NCBI GenBank assembly: GCA_027452245.1
Contig: DAIDGW010000056.1
Location: forward strand, 1 to 43,655
Reading direction: 5' to 3'
Length of the DNA: 43,655 nucleotides
DNA from: Acidobacteriaceae bacterium
GTDB lineage: Bacteria; Acidobacteriota; Terriglobia; Terriglobales; Acidobacteriaceae
Shown here: piece by piece, positions 33,295 through 42,751 of the stretch
How the letters are laid out: each line of letters begins with the position of its first letter
Position numbering within the stretch: the first letter of the stretch is position 1
Program-made: the position numbers and the translations under genes
The notes under the pieces: generated by a model
Seen by the model: only the letters and a program-made list of their open reading frames with translations
Databases searched by the model: none
What the model was told of the DNA's origin: nothing

Positions 33295-34500
33295 ATGAAT
33301 GACGCGATGCAGCTTGTGGCACCCCAAGACGTTGTGACCGGTCGTCATTCAGGGATTCGTTTCGACCGCAACGAACTGTCCGGAGCGTTCGGGGACATCG
33401 GCACCGACTTCCCGCTCATCGTCGGGATGATTCTCGCAGCTCATCTAGATCCTGCCAGCGTCCTCATCGTCTTCGGCGGCATGCAGATTCTTACGGGCCT
33501 GCTATACCGAATGCCGATGCCGGCGCAGCCGCTGAAAGCAATGGCCGTGCTGGTGATCAGCCAGAAGCTCAGCGGCAATATTTTGTACGGCGCCGGCTTG
33601 GCGATCGGGATTGTGATGCTGTTCCTGTCCGCTACTGGACTGATCGATGCCCTGGCACGGGCCGTCCCTAAGGTGGTCGTTCGAGGCATCCAGTTTGGCC
33701 TTGGTTTGCAGCTGTCGGTTTTAGCATTGAAAGACTACCTACCGGCCGAAGGGAACCGCGGTTATGTTCTGGCCGGCGTTGCTTTCCTGCTAATACTCGG
33801 TTTGGCAGGTAACCGTCGCATCCCGCCAGGCCCCTTCGCCATTGTTCTCGGTTTTGCCTATGCAATCGCGTTTCGTGTCGCACCCGGCGAGTTGGCTAAG
33901 GGGATCGGGATCCACCTGCCTCAGGTGCATGTCCCCACATTGCCCGACGTCTGGACCGGATTCCTTTTGTTGGCACTGCCCCAGATCCCGCTGTCGCTGG
34001 GCAACTCCATCCTGGCGACGAAACAGATTTCCGAGGACCTCTTCCCGGATCGGTCCGTCACCGTCCGCAAAATAGGCTTCACCTATGCGGCCATGAATCT
34101 GCTGAACCCATTTGTGGGCGGCATTCCCACCTGTCACGGTTCGGGAGGAATAGCTGGACACTACGCTTTTGGCGGTCGAACCGGCGGCTCGGTCGTGCTC
34201 TACGGGTCACTTTATCTGGTACTGGGCCTTTTTCTAAGCGGCAGCTTCGGCCAGGCGATTCTCCTCTTCCCGCAACCGGTGCTGGGCGTCATTCTGCTGT
34301 TTGAAGCCGTCGCGCTGATGGTGCTCATTCGGGACGAGGCAGACTCGAAGCCCGATCTGATGCTGGTGATCCTTGTGGGATTGCTCGCCGCGAATGTCGC
34401 CTATGGTTATGTCGTAGCCCTGCTTGTTGGAACTGCGATCGCGTACATCGCAAAGCGCCGGTTGATGGGTCTGACCAAGTGCAGGGCTGGCGACAGATGA
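33295..34500 (+). CDS. MOT1/SulP-like sulfate or molybdate transporter
   Basis: 401 aa, about ten to eleven membrane helices. NELSGAFGDIGTDFPL near the N-terminus and PTCHGSGGIAGHYAFGGRTGG in outline (about 280-300) are signatures of MOT1-type molybdate and sulfate transporters. It is divergent from the cadC-like gene with a gap of under 100 bp. Because chromate enters cells as a sulfate analogue, a neighbour to the chr genes at 34549-35589 makes sense, either supplying sulfate under chromate stress or moving oxyanions. ATG 33295 with GGGACG just upstream. Confidence 0.85.
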   Translation: MNDAMQLVAPQDVVTGRHSGIRFDRNELSGAFGDIGTDFPLIVGMILAAHLDPASVLIVFGGMQILTGLLYRMPMPAQPLKAMAVLVISQKLSGNILYGAGLAIGIVMLFLSATGLIDALARAVPKVVVRGIQFGLGLQLSVLALKDYLPAEGNRGYVLAGVAFLLILGLAGNRRIPPGPFAIVLGFAYAIAFRVAPGELAKGIGIHLPQVHVPTLPDVWTGFLLLALPQIPLSLGNSILATKQISEDLFPDRSVTVRKIGFTYAAMNLLNPFVGGIPTCHGSGGIAGHYAFGGRTGGSVVLYGSLYLVLGLFLSGSFGQAILLFPQPVLGVILLFEAVALMVLIRDEADSKPDLMLVILVGLLAANVAYGYVVALLVGTAIAYIAKRRLMGLTKCRAGDR

Positions 34501-34548
34501 TCGCATCCTCTCCCAGGTTCGAGGTTGCTTGCGGACAGGGTCTCATTA

Positions 34549-35011
34549 CTAAATAAGTAGTCGGACTGCGCTGGCGACGAGTGCCAGGAGCGCAGACCCA
34601 GCGATGATGACCAACGAATCAGCCTTCTTGGTGATCATCAGGACTACAGTCGCCCCGGCAATGAAGATCGCAACAGGTTCGGTTAGAGATTCGCGCGCCA
34701 GCGAGTGGATGCTCGGTCCGGCTGCCGATCAAACGTAGGAGAACAACAATGATCAGCGCAGGTGTGGACATCGCCAACCAGCCCGCGATCGCACCGGGCA
34801 CACCGGCGGCGAAGTAACCGACGCTGACCACATACAGACCTATTGGGCCTGGCGTCGTTCTGGTTACAACTATGGCGGTATTGAGTTGCTCATCGGTTAA
34901 CACATGGCGCTGCGATACGAGTTCGTCTCGCACGATTGGAAGCGATGCCAGGCCGCTGAACGTCGTGACCGTAGCTTTGAGCAAGACGAGATACAGCACA
35001 AGAATATTCAT
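34549..35011 (-). pseudogene. chrA-like second CHR domain gene, frameshifted and internally deleted
   Basis: It begins at ATG 35011, overlapping the stop of the first CHR gene (ATGA), with NILVLYLVLLKATVTTFSGL and TPGPIGLYVVSVGYFAAG, the second half-domain of a paired short chromate transporter. After LLRLIG (about 34725) the frame no longer continues sensibly. The rest of the domain (SLARESLTEPVAIFIAGATV and the hydrophobic end, stopping at 34549) lies in another frame, and a stretch of about 25 residues expected between the halves is absent. The read-through frame ends at 34619 with unrelated residues. Functional chromate export by this pair is therefore unlikely. Confidence 0.75.
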
Positions 35012-35589
35012 GAATCCTGCCTCGGCCATGCAGCTCCGACCAGAGCAGCCAGAAGCAGAACGCGAATGGGAGCTACCTTGAATACGGTCTGCAGCATGAT
35101 GGATCCTGTCCACACGAAAGTAATCCGCAGTGCATTCGATCGCCTGAGGCTGGACCGCGTCAAATGCCAGCAGGTATAAAAGATGATTCCGACGGCCGCC
35201 GCCAAAGCGCCGTGGAGAGCCACTTTGGCCCATTGATTTCGGGCCCAGAGTTCAAAGACGGCGGTCACCGCAACGGCGATAACGGAACACGGTAAGGACG
35301 CCGCCAACAGGGCCACGGCTGCGCCAGACCATCCCCGCGTTAGCCAGCCGGCCGCTGTGCAGAAGGCGAGTAAGTTCGTGCCTGGGGTCAGGCGCGAGAG
35401 TCCATAGCACAAGCGAAACTGGTCACGATTGATCCAGGGTCGTTTCGTCTCGATCTCGCGTTGCAGGACCCCGATGGTCGCGCTGCCCCCGCCGAACGTT
35501 AGATTGCCGTACCGGGCGAACACGCTCGCGACTTCACCGAGCCTCGGGCGAGTTGTCGCCGTGCCACCGCCGCCTCGCACTGGGATCAT
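35008..35589 (-). CDS. chrA: Chromate transporter, first short CHR domain
   Basis: 193 aa, about six helices. The CHR family signature is FARYGNLTFGGGSATIGVLQREIE followed by LTPGTNLLAFCTAAGW (in outline). Short CHR proteins work as pairs encoded by adjacent genes with opposite topology, exporting chromate. The stop overlaps the start of its partner, but that partner is broken. No good ribosome-binding site precedes the ATG at 35589. The gene is divergent from the MerR-type promoter at 35682; the 145-bp gap between holds that operator and nothing else evident. Confidence 0.85.
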   Translation of the reverse strand: MIPVRGGGGTATTRPRLGEVASVFARYGNLTFGGGSATIGVLQREIETKRPWINRDQFRLCYGLSRLTPGTNLLAFCTAAGWLTRGWSGAAVALLAASLPCSVIAVAVTAVFELWARNQWAKVALHGALAAAVGIIFYTCWHLTRSSLRRSNALRITFVWTGSIMLQTVFKVAPIRVLLLAALVGAAWPRQDS

Positions 35590-35681
35590 AACGGCTATCG
35601 TAACGGAAGGCGCCTTCGAGGAGGCACCGTATGAGATGCCACCGACGCCGGGACGTTTGGCCCGGATTACCCAAAAAGCCC

Positions 35682-35712
35682 TTGACTCCGTAGGTAGGTA
35701 CGGGGTTTAAAC
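35682..35712 (+). promoter_or_regulatory. MerR-type promoter/operator upstream of the broken merR-like gene
   Basis: -35 TTGACT (35682-35687), 19-bp spacer holding the dyad CCGTA-GGTAGG-TACGG (35688-35703), then TTAAAC (35707-35712). This is the classical MerR-activated layout and is well preserved although the regulator gene behind it is frameshifted. Confidence 0.8.
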
Positions 35713-35734
35713 TGCAAGTAGGGATTGGAACGAC

Positions 35735-36146
35735 GTGGAAGCACTGACCATTGGCCGCCTGGCTCGCTTGGGCGGCGTCAATCTGGAGACGATCCGATAC
35801 TATGAACGGGAGGGGCTTCTCCAAAAGCCGCCCCGCACGGCAGCAGGGTACCGGCTCTTTCCAAGGGAAACAGCCCGAAGGCTTCATTTCATCAAGCGGG
35901 CACAGAAAACTCGGGTTCTCATTGGGTGAGATTCGCGAGCTATTGGCACTGAGGATGAGGCCCGGCACGAAGCGCGAGCATATTCGGGCGCGCGCCGACG
36001 CCAAAATCGCCGATATCGAGCAGAAAATCCAGACCCTCGAAGCCATGAAGAAGACATTGCGTAAGCTGACCGAGCGTTGTGATAGCTGCGGCCCTTTGAG
36101 CGAGTGCCCGATTCTGGAAAGTCTGGATGAGGAGGTCTCTAGATGA
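35735..36146 (+). pseudogene. merR-like regulator with a one-base frameshift
   Basis: The frame starts at GTG 35735 with TIGRLARLGGVNLETIRYYE and runs to IKRAQK, where an AAAA run (35906-35909) carries one A too many. Without it the next frame continues exactly with LGFSLGEIRELLALR, a dimer helix and the metal loop ERCDSCGPLSECPILE, ending at 36146. The position equivalent to MerR Cys 82 is not Cys (TKREHIRARA), so metal sensing may have been lost before or together with the frameshift. A homopolymer sequencing error is the main alternative for the frameshift itself. Confidence 0.8.
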
Positions 36147-36591
36147 GCACGCGGGTTTGGAAACAAGGACTACTCGCAGTGCCTGGTGTAGGCGTCTCGC
36201 TGCTGCCGAAACTGATTTGTCCGTTGTGCTGGCCGGCTTACGCTGGGCTCCTATCCACACTGGGCCTCGGGTTCCTGATTTCGACGGCTTATTTATTCCC
36301 ATTGACTGCGGCTTTGCTAGCCCTGGCTGTCGCCTCGCTCGCGTTTCGGGCTTCAGTCGCCGGGGCCTTGGGCCGTTCTGGTTCGGTCTGACAGCCGCGG
36401 TCTTCGTCCTGACCGGTAAGTTTTATTTCGAAACGGGACCCGTCATGTATACAGGTGTGGGCCTGTTGGTCGTCGCCTCACTCTGGAATGCGTGGCCGCG
36501 ACGTGTCCCTGTCGCCCTCTGCCCTGCCTGCATTCCGGCAGAAGGCGGCTCCATAACAAAGGAAGGCAGGAAAGGAGAAGTACAACTGTGA
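36143..36591 (+). pseudogene. MerC-like mercury/metal transport membrane protein, frameshifted
   Basis: ATG 36143 overlaps the merR-like end. The first part has a signal-like helix then LICPLCWPAYAGLLSTLGLGF, the Cys-pair helix of MerC-like transporters, and a second helix to about 36350, where the frame stops at 36391 with unrelated residues. The expected continuation (RRGLGPFWFGLTAAVFVLTG, VMYTGVGLLVVASLWNAWPRR, then CPAC) lies in the neighbouring frame and ends at 36591. A one- or two-base indel near 36350-36356 separates the two. It probably carried soft metals across the inner membrane before being broken. Confidence 0.75.
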
Positions 36592-36836
36592 AACACAAAA
36601 TAGAGATCTTCAGTGCTGGGTGCGCAACCTGCAAGGAAACCATCGACGCGGTTAAGAAGCTTGCGAGTCCGGAGCATGAAGTCCACGTTCATGACATGCA
36701 TCAGCACGAGACCGCCAGCCGGGCTAAACAACACGGCATTCGTAGCCTGCCAGCTGTGGTGATTGACGGGAAGCTGGCTGGATGCTGCGCCGGCCGTGGA
36801 GTAGATGAGCATGTGTTACGAGAGGCTTTTCGCTAG
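36588..36836 (+). CDS. Glutaredoxin/thioredoxin-like protein with CxxC
   Basis: 82 aa from a GTG start at 36588 preceded by GGAAAGGAGAAG. Thioredoxin-fold, redox pair GCATCKET (Cys 12 and 15), cis-Pro segment SLPAVVIDG, and a second vicinal pair LAGCCAG (about 67-68). It overlaps the end of the MerC-like frame. Such proteins accompany mer and other metal operons and may hold or reduce the metal brought in by the transporter. Its stop codon TAG shares CTAG with the tniQ stop on the other strand, so the cargo abuts the transposition module without any spacer. Confidence 0.85.
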   Translation: MKHKIEIFSAGCATCKETIDAVKKLASPEHEVHVHDMHQHETASRAKQHGIRSLPAVVIDGKLAGCCAGRGVDEHVLREAFR

Positions 36837-38842
36837 AGGCCGCACGGCCTCTCGGAGTAACAGGAGCGGGCAACGTTCACACTGGTTCCACCGTGCACCC
36901 GTGCGGCATCCACAAGGTTTCTCGCAATTTCCCTGCGCACAAAAACAGTTTCGCCTTTTCCAATGATCGGAACGGCGAGCACGGGCGTGCCAGCTTGCCT
37001 TAGGAACCGAGGCAATGATCTGAAGTCAAGCTTGAGGAATTTGGCGAGCATGGAGAGTGACACATGCTGTTCAGCAAACCGCTGGACATCGCCGGCCGGC
37101 ACCAGCTTCGCAAAACCATTTCGCGATTCGACGGCGTTCAGGACGCCGTGTCCGACCAGTCCACGGATCACTGCGGTTTTGGCACCCAGTAACGCCCCGG
37201 CCTCGCTGTAGTTCAGGAATCCGTCGGGTGGCACACTTACGCCAGCTACCGGTCGATACTTACGGAGCAACTCAGATGGAAAGAGGTATCCGGTGATCCC
37301 AGGAAACCGATTGGTGTGTCCGACCGGTACGAGATCACCAACAAGAACGGCGCGGATTACGGCGGGAAGTCCAGTATCGCGGCCGAGGTAGTTCTTAAGA
37401 GCATGTCGAAGCGCGATGACCCTCCCGGGTGTCGAATATTCCCGCTCCGGCACGCCGTGCGTTTCGAAAGCGTCCTTGATCCTTATTACATCCTCACGAA
37501 GGAAATGATATCCCGCTGGGAAATTGCACTCGGACCCCTTTGCGTATCGGATGAGGCCGGCTTGGGCCACCGCCGTAACGGTGATGTTCTTCAAACCCAA
37601 GATGCGCTGGGCTTCCGCGCGGGGCATGTACCGGGCTAATTCCAGATCACGGTCTGCGATCCATCGATTCAGGGATTCCCGTCGAATCCAGTATTCCGTG
37701 CGGCCGCCTCCACGCTGCACATTGAAGAGTACACTTTCGAGTTGACCCTGACGAACGAGATCTAGAATCCGCCCTCCCGCTGTGCGCGCCAGTTTCTCTG
37801 CCTCATTCGCTGTCAACCAACGGGAGTTCCGCCGTACCACAGCCGAAAAATAACGATGTTGACCGCGGATGAAACCTGTCCAATCGTCGATAACGAACTG
37901 TTCGAAGACATCGTGAAGGAATCCAAATTCCCGTCGGGGAAGCACGCGAAACAGGTGCCGATAGAAATTTCCAAAGATATCGCTGAAGTTGAGCGTGGCA
38001 GGATTTGCCGACTGCGGGACCATCCGGCGCAACACTTTGCGCAAAGGCCGGGGCCAATCTTCGAGCAACGCGACTGCACCTTGACAGATCTCGGTCGCAG
38101 TTGCGAGATCTGTAGCACCAAAGTGACGTTGCTTCCGTCGCAATGTGCTCCGTTCATTTATAGATCCGACAAAGAGGATCAGTCTCAACAAGGCACCCAA
38201 CTTTAATCGACACAGTTCCGGCGGGAAGCGAGAGTCAACCACCTCGAGTTCATCAGTTTGTGCGAGGGCAAACCCCGCCGCGCGATAAATTGCTGCAGTG
38301 ATCGCCACCAGATCAGGATCAGCAGGTTCAGCACTGATATGGCGAAAGTCGTGACCACACCGGCATTTGTGTACGGCTGGACGCTCCCAGGCGACTCTCC
38401 GCTTGCAGGCTGGGCATTGATTGAGCAGGAGGCAACGGTGTATAGGACATGCGACCACAAACCCGAGGTCCCAGACCGCCCACCATATCGGACGCTCGCG
38501 AACGCAGGCAGGACACAGGCGTGGGCTTCCGTAATTTAGATCATCGGCGCTGACGGTCTCGCCACAGAATGATCGTTGCTTGAATCGATTCCGCCCCTTG
38601 ACGTGGTGGTAACACATCGATCGCCATTCTTCGGGCTCAAGGCGCAACGCGTACGAGAGCTGCTTGATCGCTGCGTCATCGTCCAAGCCAGTTACCTTGC
38701 CAGTGCCGGATACCCACAGCCCGGCGATCTGTGCGAGCGCATTGGGACCGCAATAGGCGTGCTCATGAGCCGTGCGGCAGAGATAGCCGCGGGGGCTCTC
38801 GCCCGCCATCGGATCGACGCGGAAAAGGAGTCGGCTGCTCAT
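36833..38842 (-). CDS. tniQ: TniQ/TnsD-family target-selection protein of element B
   Basis: 669 aa, homologous along its length to the element A protein. LLFRVDPMAGESPRGYLCRT, zinc-type CPACV, CPIHRC, CPACKRR and HKCRCG follow in order, then a long C-terminal region with helix-turn-helix-like segments (LNYSEAGALLGAKTAVIRGL). The C-terminus is diverged and about 30 residues shorter than in A. ATG 38842 overlaps the tnsC stop (ATGA). Both TniQ proteins led to insertion 2 bp apart in the same target, so the DNA-contacting parts are expected to be among the conserved segments. Confidence 0.88.
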   Translation of the reverse strand: MSSRLLFRVDPMAGESPRGYLCRTAHEHAYCGPNALAQIAGLWVSGTGKVTGLDDDAAIKQLSYALRLEPEEWRSMCYHHVKGRNRFKQRSFCGETVSADDLNYGSPRLCPACVRERPIWWAVWDLGFVVACPIHRCLLLNQCPACKRRVAWERPAVHKCRCGHDFRHISAEPADPDLVAITAAIYRAAGFALAQTDELEVVDSRFPPELCRLKLGALLRLILFVGSINERSTLRRKQRHFGATDLATATEICQGAVALLEDWPRPLRKVLRRMVPQSANPATLNFSDIFGNFYRHLFRVLPRREFGFLHDVFEQFVIDDWTGFIRGQHRYFSAVVRRNSRWLTANEAEKLARTAGGRILDLVRQGQLESVLFNVQRGGGRTEYWIRRESLNRWIADRDLELARYMPRAEAQRILGLKNITVTAVAQAGLIRYAKGSECNFPAGYHFLREDVIRIKDAFETHGVPEREYSTPGRVIALRHALKNYLGRDTGLPAVIRAVLVGDLVPVGHTNRFPGITGYLFPSELLRKYRPVAGVSVPPDGFLNYSEAGALLGAKTAVIRGLVGHGVLNAVESRNGFAKLVPAGDVQRFAEQHVSLSMLAKFLKLDFRSLPRFLRQAGTPVLAVPIIGKGETVFVRREIARNLVDAARVHGGTSVNVARSCYSERPCGL

Positions 38843-39807
38843 GCGTGTAGCTCCAGGCGCACAGCGCGCGACACAAGGGTACCGGACGGAATACACGCTG
38901 TTGCGCTTGGCAGTGCTATCGGCGGAGCCTTTTCACAATCGAACTTTTCAGCGAACGGATTCGGATCATTGAGACGTTCTGACCAGACGTGGTCCGCGTA
39001 CGATTGAGATAGCGTCCGCAGGGTGATTTGCCGGCGAGGGTGAGAGCAGGCGATCCGAGCAGCGCCTCGAATGATTTTCATCGTATAGCTAATGAGGCCG
39101 TAAGAAGCGTAGTGCATCCGAAACGCCAGATCGAGATCGGCCAGAATGGGCATTTCATACTCGGGAGGCTGCTCCTGAACCGCGCTCAGAAAAGCTCTGT
39201 AGGTTGTCCGATCCTCTTTAACGTCCCAGCGAAATGCGCTCACTCGTAGCGTCGAACCGAAACGGCGTCGCAGTTGTTCATTCTGCCGCAGCACTTCCAG
39301 GCAACGTTGCAGCCCTGAGACCACAATCGCGAGCCTGGCCTCCTCGACCTGCTCTTTCAGCCAATCGGCTACATCGTTCACGATACTCGCCCGCCGGACA
39401 TCCACAAAGTGCTGGAATTCATCGAGCGCCAGCAGACGCACGCGGCAGCGCTTGATCAACTCCCTCAGACGAATGCTCTTGCTAACAGTGTTGCCGCGGG
39501 ACCAAAGCGGGTCACCGAGTTGGTACAGCAGAGTTTCCGCAAAGCTCTTGACGGTTGGCCGCGCTGGCACTTTGGCCACCAGTACAGGAACTTCGACACC
39601 CCACTTGTGGTCAACGCGCGGATGGAGGCTGGCGAAATATGCGATGATCGTCGTCTTCCCGCTGCCGCTCTCGCCGACAAGTGGGCAGCAGTCGGGTTCG
39701 GCCGTAGCGTCGTGACTGTCGAAACACGCCTGGATTCGCGTGATCGCGGTTTTGAATAGGGGATATTTGACGAGTATCCGTTCGCAACTGTCCATTGATT
39801 CCGTCAT
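38839..39807 (-). CDS. tnsC: TnsC/TniB-like AAA+ regulator of element B
   Basis: 322 aa, the same length as in element A and identical at most positions by eye. Walker A GESGSGKTT, Walker B LLALDEFQHF, sensor segment RRRFGSTLRV. The ATG at 39807 overlaps the tnsB stop as ATGA. The end (SATACIPSGTLVSRAVRLELHA) diverges most from A before the final LELHA. It should link TniQ-marked target DNA to TnsA and TnsB. Nothing suggests inactivation. Confidence 0.9.
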   Translation of the reverse strand: MTESMDSCERILVKYPLFKTAITRIQACFDSHDATAEPDCCPLVGESGSGKTTIIAYFASLHPRVDHKWGVEVPVLVAKVPARPTVKSFAETLLYQLGDPLWSRGNTVSKSIRLRELIKRCRVRLLALDEFQHFVDVRRASIVNDVADWLKEQVEEARLAIVVSGLQRCLEVLRQNEQLRRRFGSTLRVSAFRWDVKEDRTTYRAFLSAVQEQPPEYEMPILADLDLAFRMHYASYGLISYTMKIIRGAARIACSHPRRQITLRTLSQSYADHVWSERLNDPNPFAEKFDCEKAPPIALPSATACIPSGTLVSRAVRLELHA

Positions 39808-41900
39808 TTGGCTCGATGCCTCGCCGGAAGTTCGCCCTGCTCGACTGGCACTCGAGGCAGATCGAGATTCGCCTCGAACACCGGGAGCACCTCATCATCT
39901 AAAAAGGCGTCAGAGCGCGCGGGCGCTGGACAAACCTCGGGGCTTGCTTGTGCCAGACCATCCTGTACTATGCGGATCGCGCAAATTGATGGGACTTCGC
40001 AAGGAGTTGGATTCCCCGCGGACGTAGCCTGGATGGTGATTGCAGGGACCGCCTTACCAGTGTGATCTTCCAGAAAGCGCGCATGTCGCTTCCGGCCATG
40101 AGTCGACTTTCGATTCAAGTCGCGCTCCACCAAGGCACGGATCTCGGCTTTGGCTTGCGCCAGGGCCACGATGTCAGTCCGCGCATTCAATTGGCGCTGA
40201 GCGTAGCGTCGGATTACCTTGTGTTGCCAAAGAGAGAGCCCCTTGGCGTAAGCCTGATCGATAGCGGGGACCAGAATGTAGGCCCCCTTCTGTGAATCAA
40301 GCACATTGATGTGGCCAAGATCGCCAGGGTCGAATGTCAGCTCGACCTTGGTGCCAGATCCTATCCGCCGGCGCAGCTCTCCCAGCTCTGGTCCGTTGTA
40401 TTTTAGGCTTTCCAATTCGATGCCGTAGTGGAACACCACTCGTTGAGCCGTCATGCCGAGCACGAGGTCCAGCTCGCGGGCATTCGGCGGCAGAGGAGGC
40501 GGCAAGGTGCTCACATCGCTGTGCCACCGATGGGCTGGCGTGTCCTTGATACCGCGATGCGGCGTTTGCAAATACACGTCGATGATCCATTTGTGGAGCA
40601 TCTCGCGGAACGTGCTCAACATAACGACGGCGTGTCGGGTGGGATCATACTCATCGCGTTCCAGGATATTGCTGAACGTCGTTCCGGGATTTCCGTGCAT
40701 GAGATCGTGATTCATCGTGCCCTGGAATCGTTCAAGCTTGCCTTTGTACCAGGGAACGAGAACCTTCGCATACTGGATATCGGCGCCTATCTGAAGGCAG
40801 GCACGCTCGAAGTGGCTGGAATGGAACTCCGGCGGATTATCGACCACTACGAGCTCCGGCACACCATAGCATTCCCACGAATTCTTGATGGTGGGAAACT
40901 CGCGCGGCACATAGGTTTTCGGAAGAATCGCGTGCTTCAGGCACCGCATTACGGACAGGCAACTCGGCGGCTCAAAGCCAGTGTAGAAGCCCATGGGGCA
41001 GCGAGTGTGCTCATCGAGCGCAGAGGTGATCGTGGGACGCCCGAGGGGCAACATCGTGTTGTCGTCGACGACGATCATGTCGCTGGGCGTGTGATCCATC
41101 GACACTCTTTGGAGCGCGCGGGATGTCTCAGGGCCGGTGCCGCTTACTCGGAATTCCATTTCGGCGCGCCGCTTGCCGTACCGGGCCACCATCAATTCAT
41201 ACGGCGAGATGCGTTCAATCTCACGATAGATCGCCCTTTGGCTCGGAATTGGAAGTAGGGCATTTGCCGGCCTGAACTGGTTCGCATCGGCAAGGCGGCG
41301 AACGATCTCCAGGTGGATCTCTGGAACTCGCTTCCGTTCTGCAGTCATGTACAATACGTCGATGACCTCGTCGATGACGGATTTGACCTCTGGAAGCAGA
41401 CGTGGAGCTCGACTGCCTCTATCGGAATACCGCAAGATAATGGCTCGAACATCACGGCCCGCACTCAGCCATTTGCGGTAGTCGCGAGCGATCGTGCGCC
41501 AACCAGGTGGCTTCGTGTCGTTGATTCGCTCCGAGACGGAGCGTCTGAGCGGCTCCATGGTTCTGGAGGTGATAGCGATCGGCTGTTGCCGATCAATCTC
41601 CTTGAGATACTGCACGCGGCTTTGCAGGACCCCGATCAATTCGGGCGGATAGCCGGACAGGCTACGGTCGAGTTGGGAAGTGGCATTGCCATTGCCGGCC
41701 TGGCCATCCTCAATGTTGCAGTCGAACATCAGTTCATGGCGAGCAAACCGGTCCAGGAGATCTTCTTCGGTGAACCTGCACCACTCGCCGGTTGCGGTGT
41801 TTTCAAGTTGCCAACTGTTTGCATCGAGCTTCTTCAGGATTAGGAACCTTGCCGGCCCAATCCTGACGTGCGCGCCTCTTCGCAACGCATTCAGCGACAT
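39804..41900 (-). CDS. tnsB: TnsB-like DDE transposase of element B
   Basis: 698 aa. The DDE catalytic residues lie in SMDHTPSD, VVVDNPPEFHS and GKLERFQGTM, positioned as in element A. The core (about 230-560) is very similar to A. The N-terminal about 100 residues and the C-terminal tail after RHARFLEDHT are much more diverged, consistent with different end recognition or different TnsC contacts. ATG 41900 has GGAGGAG five bases upstream and overlaps tnsA by 10 bp. The longer frame to 41987 is tnsA in another frame. Confidence 0.93.
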   Translation of the reverse strand: MSLNALRRGAHVRIGPARFLILKKLDANSWQLENTATGEWCRFTEEDLLDRFARHELMFDCNIEDGQAGNGNATSQLDRSLSGYPPELIGVLQSRVQYLKEIDRQQPIAITSRTMEPLRRSVSERINDTKPPGWRTIARDYRKWLSAGRDVRAIILRYSDRGSRAPRLLPEVKSVIDEVIDVLYMTAERKRVPEIHLEIVRRLADANQFRPANALLPIPSQRAIYREIERISPYELMVARYGKRRAEMEFRVSGTGPETSRALQRVSMDHTPSDMIVVDDNTMLPLGRPTITSALDEHTRCPMGFYTGFEPPSCLSVMRCLKHAILPKTYVPREFPTIKNSWECYGVPELVVVDNPPEFHSSHFERACLQIGADIQYAKVLVPWYKGKLERFQGTMNHDLMHGNPGTTFSNILERDEYDPTRHAVVMLSTFREMLHKWIIDVYLQTPHRGIKDTPAHRWHSDVSTLPPPLPPNARELDLVLGMTAQRVVFHYGIELESLKYNGPELGELRRRIGSGTKVELTFDPGDLGHINVLDSQKGAYILVPAIDQAYAKGLSLWQHKVIRRYAQRQLNARTDIVALAQAKAEIRALVERDLNRKSTHGRKRHARFLEDHTGKAVPAITIQATSAGNPTPCEVPSICAIRIVQDGLAQASPEVCPAPARSDAFLDDEVLPVFEANLDLPRVPVEQGELPARHRAK

Positions 41901-42640
41901 GCGGTCTCCTCCGAAATGCAAGGCCAGATCTGGCGGCCGACGGGAGCGACGCTCACCCTGGACTCCAGGCCAAGCGGTTCCCACCAATCAATATGGATTG
42001 CGCCGTCGAGCACAAGTCGAAGTGCGCTTTGAACAGGCGCCTGAGAGATTTTGCAGAGCTTGTGTAAGGGCAGTTCGGTCGTCGAGGAAAACGCGCGTCG
42101 GATTCTCTCGCGCTCCGCGGCGGAAACCGTTATGCAGCGATACCGCAATATGAGATTGGCGTTGGTGAGACGTGGCTCGGCACAGATCTCAGATCTTCTC
42201 CAAACGCGAAAGCTATAGCCATGCTCGGTGAGTAATTCGGCGATGAGAGCGAAACGGCCTTGATTCTCTGGTAATTCGGCCTCACGGTCGTCCTTGATCT
42301 CCACGACCTCGCGTCGTGTGCCCCAGAGAACCAGGAGATCTGGCGTATATCGATGCTTCGCTTCCTCGTGATGGTATTCGAGAATGAATGGCTGCTCCTG
42401 CCACGAGTCGGCATGCGCTGTTGCCATCAAGACCTGAAATGCCCTGAGCTCGTTTTGGGATTCTGCGTGGCGTGAGCGGCCGTGTACAACATCAGCGACT
42501 TTGCCCTGCACGCCCGATTTCGAGCGGCTTACTGGCTCACGCACCCTCCGTAACCGATCAAGTCCGATGGACTCATCGGGGCCCTGGGAAGCGATGAAAG
42601 TCAGCTTGCTGCGGCGGCACTTTTGTAGCAGGCTCGACAT
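41891..42640 (-). CDS. tnsA: TnsA-like endonuclease of element B
   Basis: 249 aa. Catalytic Glu in SQNELRAF, Asp in HRYTPDLLV, and E-x-K in EVVEIKDD are all present. The shared block KPVSRSKSGVQGKVADV (with EPVSRSKSGVQ here) and DGxIHIDWWEPL mark it as the partner of the element A protein. The start at ATG 42640 gives the same N-terminal architecture; the ribosome-binding site (GAAGAA) is weak and upstream in-frame codons to 42748 cover the operator region. First gene of the tns operon. Confidence 0.88.
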   Translation of the reverse strand: MSSLLQKCRRSKLTFIASQGPDESIGLDRLRRVREPVSRSKSGVQGKVADVVHGRSRHAESQNELRAFQVLMATAHADSWQEQPFILEYHHEEAKHRYTPDLLVLWGTRREVVEIKDDREAELPENQGRFALIAELLTEHGYSFRVWRRSEICAEPRLTNANLILRYRCITVSAAERERIRRAFSSTTELPLHKLCKISQAPVQSALRLVLDGAIHIDWWEPLGLESRVSVAPVGRQIWPCISEETACR

Positions 42641-42751
42641 ACATTCTTCATTTGACGGCGGCCCGCACGCCGGCTTCGCCAGTCCTTGTGTGGGAATGCA
42701 TAATCCTACTACGGGAAGTATGGCATGGGATGATTTTGCTGTCAACATTAA

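Noticed and set aside
36143-36391. TGA ending the MerC-like frame as a second selenocysteine codon
   Set aside because: The continuation of the protein lies in another reading frame, so this is a frameshift and not a recoded stop.
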